Of a stretch of 64,000 nucleotides of DNA, positions 35,623 to 44,492 are shown piece by piece. How positions within the stretch are numbered: position 1 is the stretch's first letter; every line of letters starts with the position of its first letter. Location: the NCBI GenBank assembly GCA_017643925.1, contig JAEPML010000011.1:1-64000 (forward strand), written 5' to 3'. This DNA is from Roseibium sp. Its GTDB lineage: Bacteria; Pseudomonadota; Alphaproteobacteria; Rhizobiales; Stappiaceae. Position numbers and translations under genes: made by a program. A model generated the notes under the pieces. That model did not search any database. It saw only the letters and a program-made list of their open reading frames with translations, and was not told the origin of the DNA.

Positions 35623-36768
35623 TCCTTTCTTGCGAAGCGCAGCCGAAACCCTGGCAACCACGCGCTTCTTGCCGGCAGTCTTTCTGGCCCGTTGGCTTTC
35701 CTGGTAATGAGGCGTCTGGAGTTCGCCAGAACGTTCCTCTCCCTGGTCTCGCAGCATCCACTGCTCGATCAACACATCCGCGGCGCCGGAACTCAGGGTG
35801 CGCTGGAAGCGCAGAAGTGAGCGAATCTTTGTCAGGGTCAGCTTCTCGCCAAGCAATCGCACCAGGATTGTGGTCATGTCTGGCGGTGTCAGGTTCAGCG
35901 CCTTGAGCGCCACGATCAGGCCATCACCCTGATCCTCCTTGAGCAACAGGTCGCAGGTTGCCTGCGGCAGTCCAAGACCCTGGCCAAGCAGATCGGCAAA
36001 TGCGCTGGTATTGCCTGCCAGGGCTTCCTTTCTGAGGCCGTCGATGAGTTTCAGCCGGGATGCATTGACACCTGCGGACCTTGCGAGGGGCGGTGTCTGG
36101 GCCTGTTTGATCAGGCTTGTCACTTCCGCCGAAGCGATGGCCTTTGCCCTCAAAGAGGCCGGAAGGTGCAAATATTGGCTCATCAGCCCGTCTGGATTGA
36201 GGGCATCCTGACCGGCGAGTTCCAGGCCAAGCGACGCAACAATATCGCTTCTGCTGCTGAGGCATGCCTGGTTGGCAGCCGAAAGAATGATGTCGTCCCG
36301 ATCAAGCAAAATGCGGATTACGCTGGCACCCGCATTCTGACAAAGCGCAGTGAGTACCGATTCGCGCAGCGAGGGGCGGTTCGCGATCGCCTTGCGTAAA
36401 GTGTCGGAACCGGTTTTGGAGATCTTGAGCAGGAGATCCACAGAAAGCCTTGGACTGTAACGAAGCGCGGAATAGGCTGTCAGTTCGTCCTCATCCGAGG
36501 CCAACTTCTCCAAAAGATGATCGGGCATTTCCGGATGAGCGGCGAGCAGATTGGCAATCCGTCGCCGATCCTTCAGGCTTGTCGCCGGCAGAAGATTTTC
36601 TGCTAATTCAAGAAAAATATGTTTTTTTTCAGTGTCATGCCGGTCGCGTCCTGCAAAAAGCTCCGTTGCGTCCAACAAGATTCCGCCGTCAGTCGACGGA
36701 CGGATAGCCGTTTTTTTCGAGGCGGCTGGTTTTGGAGCGGTTTTACTGGAGCGTGTAATCTGGCGCAT
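35608..36768 (-). CDS. DUF2336 family helical-repeat protein
   Basis: A 386-residue protein built mainly of HEAT-like helical repeats (for example HPEMPDHLLEKLASDEDELTAYSALRYSP), matching DUF2336. The N-terminus is basic and the C-terminus is Lys/Arg rich (RARKTAGKKRVVARVS). DUF2336 proteins in alphaproteobacteria are often cell-cycle or flagellum linked, but this one has no assigned role. A CtrA-like box lies upstream. Confidence 0.87.
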   Translation of the reverse strand: MRQITRSSKTAPKPAASKKTAIRPSTDGGILLDATELFAGRDRHDTEKKHIFLELAENLLPATSLKDRRRIANLLAAHPEMPDHLLEKLASDEDELTAYSALRYSPRLSVDLLLKISKTGSDTLRKAIANRPSLRESVLTALCQNAGASVIRILLDRDDIILSAANQACLSSRSDIVASLGLELAGQDALNPDGLMSQYLHLPASLRAKAIASAEVTSLIKQAQTPPLARSAGVNASRLKLIDGLRKEALAGNTSAFADLLGQGLGLPQATCDLLLKEDQGDGLIVALKALNLTPPDMTTILVRLLGEKLTLTKIRSLLRFQRTLSSGAADVLIEQWMLRDQGEERSGELQTPHYQESQRARKTAGKKRVVARVSAALRKKGSKAE

Positions 36769-36841
36769 GACACCCGTCTACAAAATACAAAATGAGCGAC
36801 CGACCAGCTTGTGTCGGTTCCTTCAAATTGCCTGAAAAGCG

Positions 36842-36857
36842 TTAGCATGCTGTTAAC
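36842..36857. promoter_or_regulatory. CtrA-like site (TTAG-N7-TTAAC)
   Basis: TTAG at 36842-36845, seven bases, then TTAAC at 36853-36857: one mismatch from the CtrA consensus TTAA-N7-TTAAC. It lies in the divergent gap between the DUF2336 gene and the small gene at 36962, about 75 bases before the former. Confidence 0.4.
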
Positions 36858-36961
36858 CCTGACGGCTTCTTAATGGAGTCGCAGAAAGTAATGCGTCGCC
36901 CGTTTGACCGTTTCCGCCTGGTAATACCTGTCGCCGGAAACAGGAACCGAAGGAGGAGACG

Positions 36962-37171
36962 ATGGGCACTTTGTTGGACTTTTCATCCGCACCGAGGCCC
37001 ACTGCACGTGTGGGTCATCGCTCCAATACCCCCCGTTCTGCCGAACAGGAGAACTTTGGCGAAGTTATCCTCTTTCCAGGCATACGATACGAACGTCATG
37101 ATCTTGATCTTGCCGCGCGAATCGGGACCATCAGTAAAGCTGCTGGACCTGCTGGCTCTGACAAGGACTGA
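36962..37171 (+). CDS. Small hypothetical protein (69 residues)
   Basis: A 69-residue protein starting at an ATG with a strong GGAGGAGA ribosome site at 36951-36958. The segment GEVILFPGIRYERHDLDLAARIG resembles short conserved proteins seen in Rhizobiales-type genomes. No signal, helix or catalytic motif. Function unknown. Confidence 0.6.
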   Translation: MGTLLDFSSAPRPTARVGHRSNTPRSAEQENFGEVILFPGIRYERHDLDLAARIGTISKAAGPAGSDKD

Positions 37172-37232
37172 CGGTCCCTGCTTCTCCAGCTGCTGCAGGA
37201 TCTGACACGATAGCGGTCTGGAGACACGCCCT

Positions 37233-38096
37233 ATGGGCAATGCCAACGTGGATCATATGAGCCGGCCCTCTAACGGGCAAAGGCGCAGAATGCCCTCTGG
37301 CGGGGGCGTGTTGGTGCCGGTTGCTCTTCTGGCATTCGTTCTTTCCGCCTGTGTTCGCCCGACAGGCGACTTCGACCGGGCGAGGCCGTCCGTCATTCAC
37401 GACGATCTCATGCCGACCGTTGGGGACGGCGCAGCCAGATTGCGCGGCGATCCTGTTTCCAATTTCAACTATACCGATGACGAAAAGCTGCTACGCGATC
37501 GCGGCTGGACGCTGATCCGTCCGCCCTGGACCAAAGACTGGATCGGTGGCACGAAGGTCGAGTTGGCGCGCACACGTGTCCTGCCGGAAACGGATGGCAG
37601 GGTGCCACCGGATCTCTATTATCATTATCTCCGCTCGGACAAGTTCAAGTCCTCCAACGCGCGATATGACAAGATTGCAGCGGATGCGAGCGGCGACGCA
37701 AAGCTTGTGCATCCTTTCTGTGAAGTCGCATTGCGGGTCAAGAAGGCTGACGATGAGCGTTTGAGAGCACTGCGAAGCAGACCCGTGACAAGCGAAGAAG
37801 CCTTTGCGGGCGCCAAGGCCAGGGTCTGGGAAAACCGGGTAATGATCAAATGGGTTGGTCAGGCGCTGCGGTTTCGCATCATCGCCTACAAGAAAGCCCT
37901 CGACGGTCTCGAGATCGAAACACCGACGGAAAACCGGGTCTGGAAGGTCAATACGGCCATTCGTGAACTGGAAGGGCAGGTCCGGATTGCAGAAGCCGGC
38001 TGCGATTCTGAAAATCGCTACGGGCAGGATGACCCGGTCCGAAGGTCACGGATTTTTACCGGTTGGGGCACCGAACGTGCACCGGTTCAAAAATAG
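37233..38096 (+). CDS. Putative lipoprotein, function unknown
   Basis: A 287-residue protein with a basic leader (about 1-23), a hydrophobic run and a lipobox-like LSAC around residue 40, so probably lipidated. The mature part is charged and mostly helical, with TVGDGAARLRGDPVSNFNYTDDE near the N-terminus and FRIIAYKKALDGLEIETP later. No enzyme motif. It may start at internal ATGs (M9 or M20), which would fit a lipoprotein leader better. Confidence 0.75.
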   Translation: MGNANVDHMSRPSNGQRRRMPSGGGVLVPVALLAFVLSACVRPTGDFDRARPSVIHDDLMPTVGDGAARLRGDPVSNFNYTDDEKLLRDRGWTLIRPPWTKDWIGGTKVELARTRVLPETDGRVPPDLYYHYLRSDKFKSSNARYDKIAADASGDAKLVHPFCEVALRVKKADDERLRALRSRPVTSEEAFAGAKARVWENRVMIKWVGQALRFRIIAYKKALDGLEIETPTENRVWKVNTAIRELEGQVRIAEAGCDSENRYGQDDPVRRSRIFTGWGTERAPVQK

Positions 38097-38112
38097 GTTT
38101 TCGTGAAAACAC

Positions 38113-38670
38113 TCAAATGCCCTGGCAGCTTGCCGCTTGCAGCGCTGCATCGATCTCTGCTGCCTTGGTGTGGTGGGGCACATAGGCTCGCAGCAACGCA
38201 AACCCGCTGATTTCCGGCGTTTCAATGACGATGAGATCTTCCAGGTTTTCTGGCGGGTTTTCACGCAGGATCGACAGTTGCCCCGGGGTCAGAACCAGCA
38301 TGGAGAGCCGTTCTGCGCCCGCGGTCCGGTTGTTGAGGCTGTAAACCGCTTCACCGGCGGAGTTGAAGAGGCCTATGGACCAGAAGGTGACGGGGATGCT
38401 GGCATCGAAGAGGACAGGGCCATCTGCCAGCTCAAACCGGCAGGTGGCATGTTTCATTGCGGGGTCGAGCTCCGGGAGCGCTTCCTGGCCCGGTTTGACA
38501 TCGGGCAGCAGGTTGAATTGCCGGTCCGGGCCGTGTTCCGCCACATTGTCAAACGCGCTGTGCTGGACATTTTGCGGAATGCTGAAGACCACGAGAATAT
38601 GAATAATCGCTGCCAGGCAGAGCGTGGCCAGCAATCCGACGGTGAGTGAAAACCTGGTGGACAGGGTCAT
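38113..38670 (-). CDS. DUF1254 domain membrane protein
   Basis: A 185-residue protein with one N-terminal membrane helix (about residues 9-31) and a periplasmic DUF1254-type domain, including CRFELADGPVLFDASIPVTFWSIGLFN and RLSMLVLTPGQL. It starts in an ATGA overlap with the DUF1214 gene upstream and is third in an operon led by a class A PBP gene. Function unknown. Confidence 0.85.
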   Translation of the reverse strand: MTLSTRFSLTVGLLATLCLAAIIHILVVFSIPQNVQHSAFDNVAEHGPDRQFNLLPDVKPGQEALPELDPAMKHATCRFELADGPVLFDASIPVTFWSIGLFNSAGEAVYSLNNRTAGAERLSMLVLTPGQLSILRENPPENLEDLIVIETPEISGFALLRAYVPHHTKAAEIDAALQAASCQGI

Positions 38671-39356
38671 GGGCACCCCAATCGGTCTATTGCCGGAACA
38701 CTGACGCCATCCAGGGCGGCGCCGGTCGTGACCGGGGCATCGTAAAGGCGCAGCATGAAACGCAGCCCGTCCGCCGCCTTTGCGCTGGCGGCCAGTGGCA
38801 GCCAATTTCCGGAGTGGGGCGCGCGTGCTGCCGTAATCTCAAAGCTGCCGTCCGGGCTCCGCAACAGGTTGTTGCTGGCCAGGTGAACGCGTCCGGGCAG
38901 CGTTTCAACCAGCCGTCCATGACCATCAACGGCGGTCAGGGTCCACAGCCTTGCAGTCGGGGTCTGACCAGAGAGGCGATAGATGCATGTCGGGTCCAAC
39001 TGGTGTCCCGCACTGTCTTCGCGTGCCACGAGCGCCAGACCTTCACCCGAAGCAAGGGGAACAACGGCGCCGCGCGTGTAGATTGCCACGGAATAGGGAT
39101 CGGCTTCATTCGTGCCGGCCTTTGGAAAGGCACGCCAGGGGCCGATTGTCACGGCATCGAGAGGCTGATCGCGTTCAATGATCAGATAGGCAGAGCTGAT
39201 GCCCAAGAGGGAAGCCAGAACGATCACCAGGAAAACGGCCGTGAGTTTTCTCAGCGGGTGACTGCGCGTGGGACGGATGACATCCGGAAGCTTGTCGTCA
39301 TACCAGTCGTTTTCCGTGAAACCGGTATTTCCTTGTTGCAGTGAACCGTCGGTCAT
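38667..39356 (-). CDS. DUF1214 domain membrane protein
   Basis: A 229-residue protein: a cytoplasmic N-terminus of about 35 residues, one membrane helix (about 37-60) and a periplasmic DUF1214 domain (DPTCIYRLSGQTPTARLWTLTAVD, then HSGNWLP). In many proteins DUF1254 and DUF1214 occur fused in one chain; here they are on two coupled genes. Its ATG overlaps the downstream end of the PBP gene by 4 bases, so PBP and DUF1214 translation are coupled. Confidence 0.87.
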   Translation of the reverse strand: MTDGSLQQGNTGFTENDWYDDKLPDVIRPTRSHPLRKLTAVFLVIVLASLLGISSAYLIIERDQPLDAVTIGPWRAFPKAGTNEADPYSVAIYTRGAVVPLASGEGLALVAREDSAGHQLDPTCIYRLSGQTPTARLWTLTAVDGHGRLVETLPGRVHLASNNLLRSPDGSFEITAARAPHSGNWLPLAASAKAADGLRFMLRLYDAPVTTGAALDGVSVPAIDRLGCP

Positions 39357-41551
39357 TGCGCCGCCGCGTAGTCGTTCGAGCTAGGAACCGTTGTGTTGTC
39401 GGCACGCGTTGCTTCCTGGGCCACGAGCTGTCGCAGGTCCTCACCGATCTGCAAAAGCAGCCTTTGGGTACGGCGTTTGAGAACGCGTGGCTGGGAGGAG
39501 GTCGCCGTGCTTTCTGCCAAGGTCGTGGTTTGCGCTCTTGCGAGCCGGGGAAGGTTTTCTGCCGCCACGCCCGGCATATTGACCAGCTCGATCCCGTTAT
39601 GGGCGAAGGCCATGTATTTCTGCCAAGTCATTGCCGGCAGGCTGCCGCCGGTCACCCGGCGCGTCGAGGTGAAATCATCGTTTCCGAACCAGACAGCGGT
39701 CGAGAAGTTCCCGGTGTAGCCGACGAACCAGGCGTCCCGATAAGCATTGGTTGTGCCGGTCTTGCCGGCGGCGACGACGCCGTCGATCCTGGCGCGTCTT
39801 GCAGTGCCCGCCTCGACGACATTCACGAGGATGTCGTTCATCTCGAACACCTTGTCCTCCGGCAGGACACGGATCCTGTCGGGTTCGTCCTGCTCGCGCC
39901 GGTAGAGAACCTTTCCATCGCTGTTCTTGACTTCAAGAATGGCATAGGCCGGTGCCTTGTAGCCGCCATTGGCAAATGTCGCGTAGGACGCGGCCATGTC
40001 GATGACCGAGACTTCCGAAGACCCGATTGGCAGGGAGATGGAGTTTTCCAACTCGTGAGTCAGGCCCATTGCATAGGCCGTCTCGATGATTTTCTCGCGG
40101 CCGAAGTCGATAGAAAGGCGCACGGGGATGGTGTTGATCGACTTGGTCAGTGCCAGCTTCAGGCTGACCGGACCCCGGTAGCTGCGGGTATAATTCTTCG
40201 GTGACCAGTTGCCGATCCAAACAGGCCTGTCGGAGACGATGCTGTCCGGGCCGTATCCGTTCATGAACGCGGTGATGTAGACGAAGGGCTTGAAGGACGA
40301 ACCCGGTTGGCGCAGGGCGTTTACCGCACGGTTGAACTGGCTTTCCCCGTAGGACCTGCCGCCGACCATTGCAACCACCGCGCCGTCGGGAACCATGGAG
40401 ACGAGAGCCGCGGAATTGGCATCGCGCAGCTTGCCGTTCTCCCGAAGAATGGTTTCAACCGCAAGATCTGCCTGTCGTTGCAAGGCCGGGTCCAGCGTCG
40501 TGCGCACGGTGACGATCCGATCCTTGGCAAGTGCGGGATTGCGCCGGGCAAGCTTCTTGACCTCGTCGAGTGCCCAGTCGAGGAAGTATTCCGGCAACTG
40601 CTCCTGTGAGCGGTCGACAGCCAGTGCCGGATTGCGTCTCGCGCCGATCACCTGGCCCTCTGTCAGCAACTCGGCCTGAACCATGTTGGTGAGGACTTCG
40701 TTGGCGCGCGCACGGGCTGCCGGCAGGTTGATGTGCGGGGCAAACTTGGTCGGTGCCTTGTAAAGACCGGCCAGCATGGCGCTTTCAGCGAGCGTCAGTT
40801 CGCGGACATTCTTGTTGAAATAGAATTCTGCCGCCGCTGTTACGCCGAAAACCCCGCCGCCCATGTAAGCGCGGTCGAGGTAGAGTTTCAAGATCTCCTG
40901 CTTCGACAGGTTGGCTTCCAGCCACAGGGCCAAATACGCTTCCTTGATTTTGCGGCTGAGACTGCGCTCGTTGGTGAGGAAGAGGTTCTTGGCCAACTGC
41001 TGGGTGAGGGTCGACCCACCCTGGACCACGCCGCCGGCGCGCGCATTTTCCACCATTGCGCGGAACGTGCCGACGAAGTCGATGCCGAAGTGGTAGAAGA
41101 ACCGCCGGTCCTCGGTTGCGAGCGTTGCCTTGACCAGGGAATCAGGAATTTCCTCGAGCGGGACGCTGTCATTGAGCACGATACCCCGCCGGCCGATTTC
41201 CTTGCCGAACCGATCCAGGAAAGTGACGGCGAAATCGTCTGTCGTCTTCCAGTCCGAATAGCGCGTTGCCTCAAAGGCAGGTTGCGCAAAGGCCAGCACA
41301 ACAACGAACCCGATCAGGCCGAAGGTCAATCCGTCCGAAGCAAGCTCCGACAGGCCACGCCAGATGCCCTTTGCCCGGAACCGGCGCAGATAGGCATCAT
41401 ATCCCTCGATGATCCGGCGCAAGGCCGTACCGGTCTTCCAGAGCGCCGTATCGACAAAGGCGTCGATGCCCAGAAAAAACCGGCGGATCCGGTCGAGCAG
41501 ACGCGGCTTTGGGATGCGGTCCTCGTTCTTTGAAAGCGGATCGTTAGCCAA
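39353..41551 (-). CDS. Class A penicillin-binding protein (glycosyltransferase/transpeptidase)
   Basis: A 732-residue bifunctional peptidoglycan synthase of the PBP1A family. A cytoplasmic segment of about 74 residues precedes a membrane helix (about 75-92). The GT51 domain has Glu147 in EDRRFF and QGGSTLTQQLAKN (177-189). The transpeptidase domain has the SxxK nucleophile Ser418, SxN at 471-473 and KTG at 597-599. All catalytic motifs are intact. It leads an operon with DUF1214 and DUF1254 genes through 4-base overlaps. Confidence 0.96.
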   Translation of the reverse strand: MANDPLSKNEDRIPKPRLLDRIRRFFLGIDAFVDTALWKTGTALRRIIEGYDAYLRRFRAKGIWRGLSELASDGLTFGLIGFVVVLAFAQPAFEATRYSDWKTTDDFAVTFLDRFGKEIGRRGIVLNDSVPLEEIPDSLVKATLATEDRRFFYHFGIDFVGTFRAMVENARAGGVVQGGSTLTQQLAKNLFLTNERSLSRKIKEAYLALWLEANLSKQEILKLYLDRAYMGGGVFGVTAAAEFYFNKNVRELTLAESAMLAGLYKAPTKFAPHINLPAARARANEVLTNMVQAELLTEGQVIGARRNPALAVDRSQEQLPEYFLDWALDEVKKLARRNPALAKDRIVTVRTTLDPALQRQADLAVETILRENGKLRDANSAALVSMVPDGAVVAMVGGRSYGESQFNRAVNALRQPGSSFKPFVYITAFMNGYGPDSIVSDRPVWIGNWSPKNYTRSYRGPVSLKLALTKSINTIPVRLSIDFGREKIIETAYAMGLTHELENSISLPIGSSEVSVIDMAASYATFANGGYKAPAYAILEVKNSDGKVLYRREQDEPDRIRVLPEDKVFEMNDILVNVVEAGTARRARIDGVVAAGKTGTTNAYRDAWFVGYTGNFSTAVWFGNDDFTSTRRVTGGSLPAMTWQKYMAFAHNGIELVNMPGVAAENLPRLARAQTTTLAESTATSSQPRVLKRRTQRLLLQIGEDLRQLVAQEATRADNTTVPSSNDYAAAQ

Positions 41552-41748
41552 TCGAGCGAATTCTCCGAAAATCAGGGGTCACCGGATCAAACTACCTGTT
41601 TTTGCAGCAGGTTGGAACAGGGGAGGGCACGGATGAGGATTTGCTCCCAGCTATTTGAACTTCCGACCCTCAAACAACTGCGGGTCTCAGACCTTCCTGC
41701 AATTCGCCGTGATGCATGTTTTCTTGTTTCCAGATCGATCTCGGCCGT

Positions 41749-42420
41749 TCAGAACCGGTAGCGAACCCCAATCGTCGGTGTGTTTGATCCGCAGTTCCGG
41801 CAATCAAACAATCCATAAACACTGGACCTGTGGTGGATCCTGAAAACGAGCTCCGTTTGCTCGTATTCCGGTAGTGCAAATGTCACTTCCGGCGAGAAAT
41901 AGTGCAGCAGCTTTTTGGCATCGTCGGGCGCAGCGGACTGTCTTTCAAAGCGAAGATCCCGAAATGAGTAGTTCAAACCGATACTCGCCGCGATAGTTGT
42001 TCGAAGGGTGTTGTTCCAGGGGAACCTGTGCCAGCGCGCATAGCCTGCCCCCCAGACCTGCGCACCTCTGCTGTCGCCGAACATCTGACCGATGCCGCCT
42101 TCCAACTCGATCGAGAACCAGTCGTTGGAGTAAACTTCGCGACCGAGTGCGAGACCCACGAAGCCTGCATCTTCATAATCTGACTTGAACAGCAGTACGT
42201 CCTCGAGCGATCCCGAACTCAAGGGGCCGCCAAAAAGCATGACGTTCCACAGTCGTTCCTGCTCGCTGGCGATTGCAGTGGCAAGCTCGTCTTCAACACC
42301 TGGGCGTTCGGCGAGATCACTCGCGCCAGCCTGGGGCGCGTTGATCCCTGCAAAGGCCAGGGTGAAGGTCAATTTCAACAGGCCGATGCCGGGATGGCTG
42401 TATGACACCTTCCTGCTCAT
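41749..42420 (-). CDS. Outer-membrane barrel, PagL-like acyloxyacyl hydrolase candidate
   Basis: A 223-residue exported protein with signal peptide (ending around QAGAS) and a beta-barrel pattern ending in the OM signature RYRF. The late RIHHRSSVYGLF segment resembles the His-Ser region of PagL-type lipid A 3-O-deacylases and related Rhizobiales barrels. Enzymatic activity is uncertain; it may be a non-catalytic relative. Monocistronic, with an upstream gap of about 300 bases to 42720. Confidence 0.65.
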   Translation of the reverse strand: MSRKVSYSHPGIGLLKLTFTLAFAGINAPQAGASDLAERPGVEDELATAIASEQERLWNVMLFGGPLSSGSLEDVLLFKSDYEDAGFVGLALGREVYSNDWFSIELEGGIGQMFGDSRGAQVWGAGYARWHRFPWNNTLRTTIAASIGLNYSFRDLRFERQSAAPDDAKKLLHYFSPEVTFALPEYEQTELVFRIHHRSSVYGLFDCRNCGSNTPTIGVRYRF

Positions 42421-42719
42421 TGCAGTATTTCCGAAACATGTTTCATGTTCGAAACCCTGACTGTTCTCAACTCAAGAGCCGAAAGTGTCACCTCATGGTT
42501 AACCATAGATTACCGCTGCGGAAGATAGCGGTGTCCGGGTTGGTCATGTGGTTTCAAATGGCCGGATGACAGCCATTTATACGCCCATTGGTTCAAAGCA
42601 GATTTGTAGGCTTTCCGAATATCTGTCCGGGCGGTAGGAACCGATCGGACCTGGTGTGTCGCTGCTGAACCGCAAAATTTCCTGCGGTAGTTTTCACCCG
42701 GTCTGCTACACTTCATCTC
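42421..42719. other. Divergent intergenic region with a TTAA-N7-TTACC box
   Basis: 299 bases between the barrel gene and the secreted hypothetical. I see no coding frame. A TTAA-N7-TTACC sequence at 42499-42514 is one base from the CtrA consensus, and GGTTAACC there is palindromic. Confidence 0.45.
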
Positions 42720-43148
42720 ATGTTTCGCGCATTCGTCATTTACATGCTGACCGTTGCACCGGCACTGGCCTGGGAAGCCAGGTCGGGCGCTGTCTGTGAG
42801 CTGGTCAATGATGGCGAGGGGGCTCAGGTGCGCGTCACGTTCGACCCGGCAATCCCGGAATACGCAATTGCAGTCACGCCAGGGCGCGCGTTGCAAGACG
42901 GACCAGTCTTCGCGATGCGTTTCGACGGATCTCGCAGCAACACGATTGCGACCGACCGCCATGTCCTTTCAGGAGACGGGGCGACTGTTACGGTTAGGGA
43001 CCGCGGGTTTGGGAATGTCCTGGACGGGCTTGAGTTCAATCACACTGCCACGGTGCTGCTCGGTGACCAGGCCATCGCTGTGCCTCTCGATGGCGCTGGT
43101 CCGGCAGTGCGTGCGTTTCGAGATTGTGCGTCAGGCCTGAGCGTCTAG
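42720..43148 (+). CDS. Secreted hypothetical protein
   Basis: A 142-residue protein with a signal peptide (residues 1-17, ending PALAWE) and two cysteines in the mature part that could form a disulfide. The beta-rich body, with FDPAIPEYAIAVTP, GFGNVLDGLEFNH and a conserved-looking C-terminal FRDC, recalls conserved small secreted proteins of Rhodobacterales-type genomes. No functional assignment. Confidence 0.72.
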   Translation: MFRAFVIYMLTVAPALAWEARSGAVCELVNDGEGAQVRVTFDPAIPEYAIAVTPGRALQDGPVFAMRFDGSRSNTIATDRHVLSGDGATVTVRDRGFGNVLDGLEFNHTATVLLGDQAIAVPLDGAGPAVRAFRDCASGLSV

Positions 43149-43198
43149 CACGATTGATTGAAAGCCCTGGTCGCCGGTCCGGCAAGGGCTTCCGCCAA

Positions 43199-43891
43199 CT
43201 ACCAGTCAATTGGTTGACCGTCCCGAAAGAAGCCTCCAGTCGGTCCGTTCCCTGGCAGTGTTGCTGCCCAGACAGCTCCCCTTGCGCCCTCGGGTATCGG
43301 GCGTCCGCCGCCGCCCATATCGGTTGCAACCCAACCCGGACAGACGGCATTGACGAGAATTCCGTGAGGTTTGAGCTCCGCTGCCACCTTGATGGTCAGG
43401 GCATTGAGCGCTGCCTTGGAAATCCCATAGCCTGGAGTACCTCGTGACATGCCTTTCAGTGCACCGGCGCCGGATGACACGTTCACGATCCGGCCCTGGG
43501 ACACGTTTTTCAGCAAGGGTACGGCCGCGATGATGGTCGCCCAGGCGCCGAAAAAGTTTGTGTCAAATGCACGGCGCACGCGGAGAAGATCGGCCGAGGT
43601 TGCCGTTTGATCCGTGTCGTAGTCCGCTCCGGCATTGTTGACGAGCACGTCCAATCGCCCTTGCGCCTTCGCAATCGCGGATACAGCTGCTGTGATCGAG
43701 TGTTGGTCTGCCACGTCCAACTGCAGTGCCTCGACCTCATGCCGGATCTGGTGCGCGGCTTCGAGACCTTTTTGCAGGTCCCTTGAGCCGACAATCACCT
43801 TCATTCCGTGTTCATGAGCAAGTTGCCGTGCGACCTCCTTGCCAATGCCGCGGTTGGCGCCGGTAACGAGGGCAACGGGTTGGCGTGTCAT
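43199..43891 (-). CDS. Short-chain dehydrogenase/reductase
   Basis: A 230-residue classical SDR, with the cofactor motif TGANRGIG near residue 9, NNAG in the middle, and the active site Ser (NVSSGAG) with YGISK (YxxxK). The substrate is unknown. It is the third gene of a minus-strand cluster with a SnoaL-like protein and an alpha/beta hydrolase under a neighbouring AraC regulator. Confidence 0.92.
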   Translation of the reverse strand: MTRQPVALVTGANRGIGKEVARQLAHEHGMKVIVGSRDLQKGLEAAHQIRHEVEALQLDVADQHSITAAVSAIAKAQGRLDVLVNNAGADYDTDQTATSADLLRVRRAFDTNFFGAWATIIAAVPLLKNVSQGRIVNVSSGAGALKGMSRGTPGYGISKAALNALTIKVAAELKPHGILVNAVCPGWVATDMGGGGRPIPEGARGAVWAATLPGNGPTGGFFRDGQPIDW

Positions 43892-43929
43892 GATCTTGAT
43901 CCTTTTGTCCTGGAGCGTTTGCTCAAGAA

Positions 43930-44436
43930 CTAGTTTCCTGAAGCCGATCGCTCGCTTGCCAGCGTGACCAGTCCGCGGTCGCCGGTCTCCCAAAGAGCCG
44001 TCATGGTCAACGAGGATACAACCCACCGTGCGTCCGTTTTTTCCAGCTCATATGTGTAATGGCCACCCAAAACCCAAAGGTCATCGCCCAACCGGTGGGT
44101 CGCAATGAAATCGGCCTCGGCTGTGGCCGTCAGTTCGGTTTTGGATGCCACCGTATGATTGGTCACCATATGGTGCGTGCTGTCAAAGCCCGGGAGAAAC
44201 GCCTCCCAGCTTGCCACAAGGTCGTCTGCAGCAACCGTCGAAGGTTCACCGCCCCAAAGACTGGTGTAGTCAGCGGTTACTTCATCCGAAAAGGCGGACC
44301 GCACACGGTCCCAGTCGTGCCTGTCCGCGCCGGCTGCGATGTCGGTCAGGGTGCGTGTAATGTCCAGTTGATCCGCCATGACGGTGCCGCCATGGAGAAA
44401 GGCAATGGCGAAGGCCGCAAGAAAACTGCGTTTCAT
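43930..44436 (-). CDS. Exported SnoaL/NTF2-like protein
   Basis: A 168-residue protein with signal peptide (residues 1-21, ending VMADQ) and an NTF2-like domain: ITRTLTDIAAGADRHDWDRVRSAF, then FIATHRLGDDLWVLGGHYTYELEK. The fold serves in dehydratases, cyclases and binding proteins; the role here is unknown. It lies downstream of the hydrolase gene, with a small hairpin between them. Confidence 0.85.
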   Translation of the reverse strand: MKRSFLAAFAIAFLHGGTVMADQLDITRTLTDIAAGADRHDWDRVRSAFSDEVTADYTSLWGGEPSTVAADDLVASWEAFLPGFDSTHHMVTNHTVASKTELTATAEADFIATHRLGDDLWVLGGHYTYELEKTDARWVVSSLTMTALWETGDRGLVTLASERSASGN

Positions 44437-44459
44437 GTGATGTCTCCGTTCCGTGAAAG

Positions 44460-44479
44460 AGCCGGGCCGGAGCCCGGCT
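44460..44479 (-). terminator. Intercistronic hairpin between hydrolase and SnoaL genes
   Basis: A perfect 8-base stem (AGCCGGGC and GCCCGGCT) with a 4-base loop in the short gap between two minus-strand genes. It has no T-tract, so it may act as a partial terminator or RNA-stability element. Confidence 0.4.
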
Positions 44480-44492
44480 TCTGGTGTGTTGT

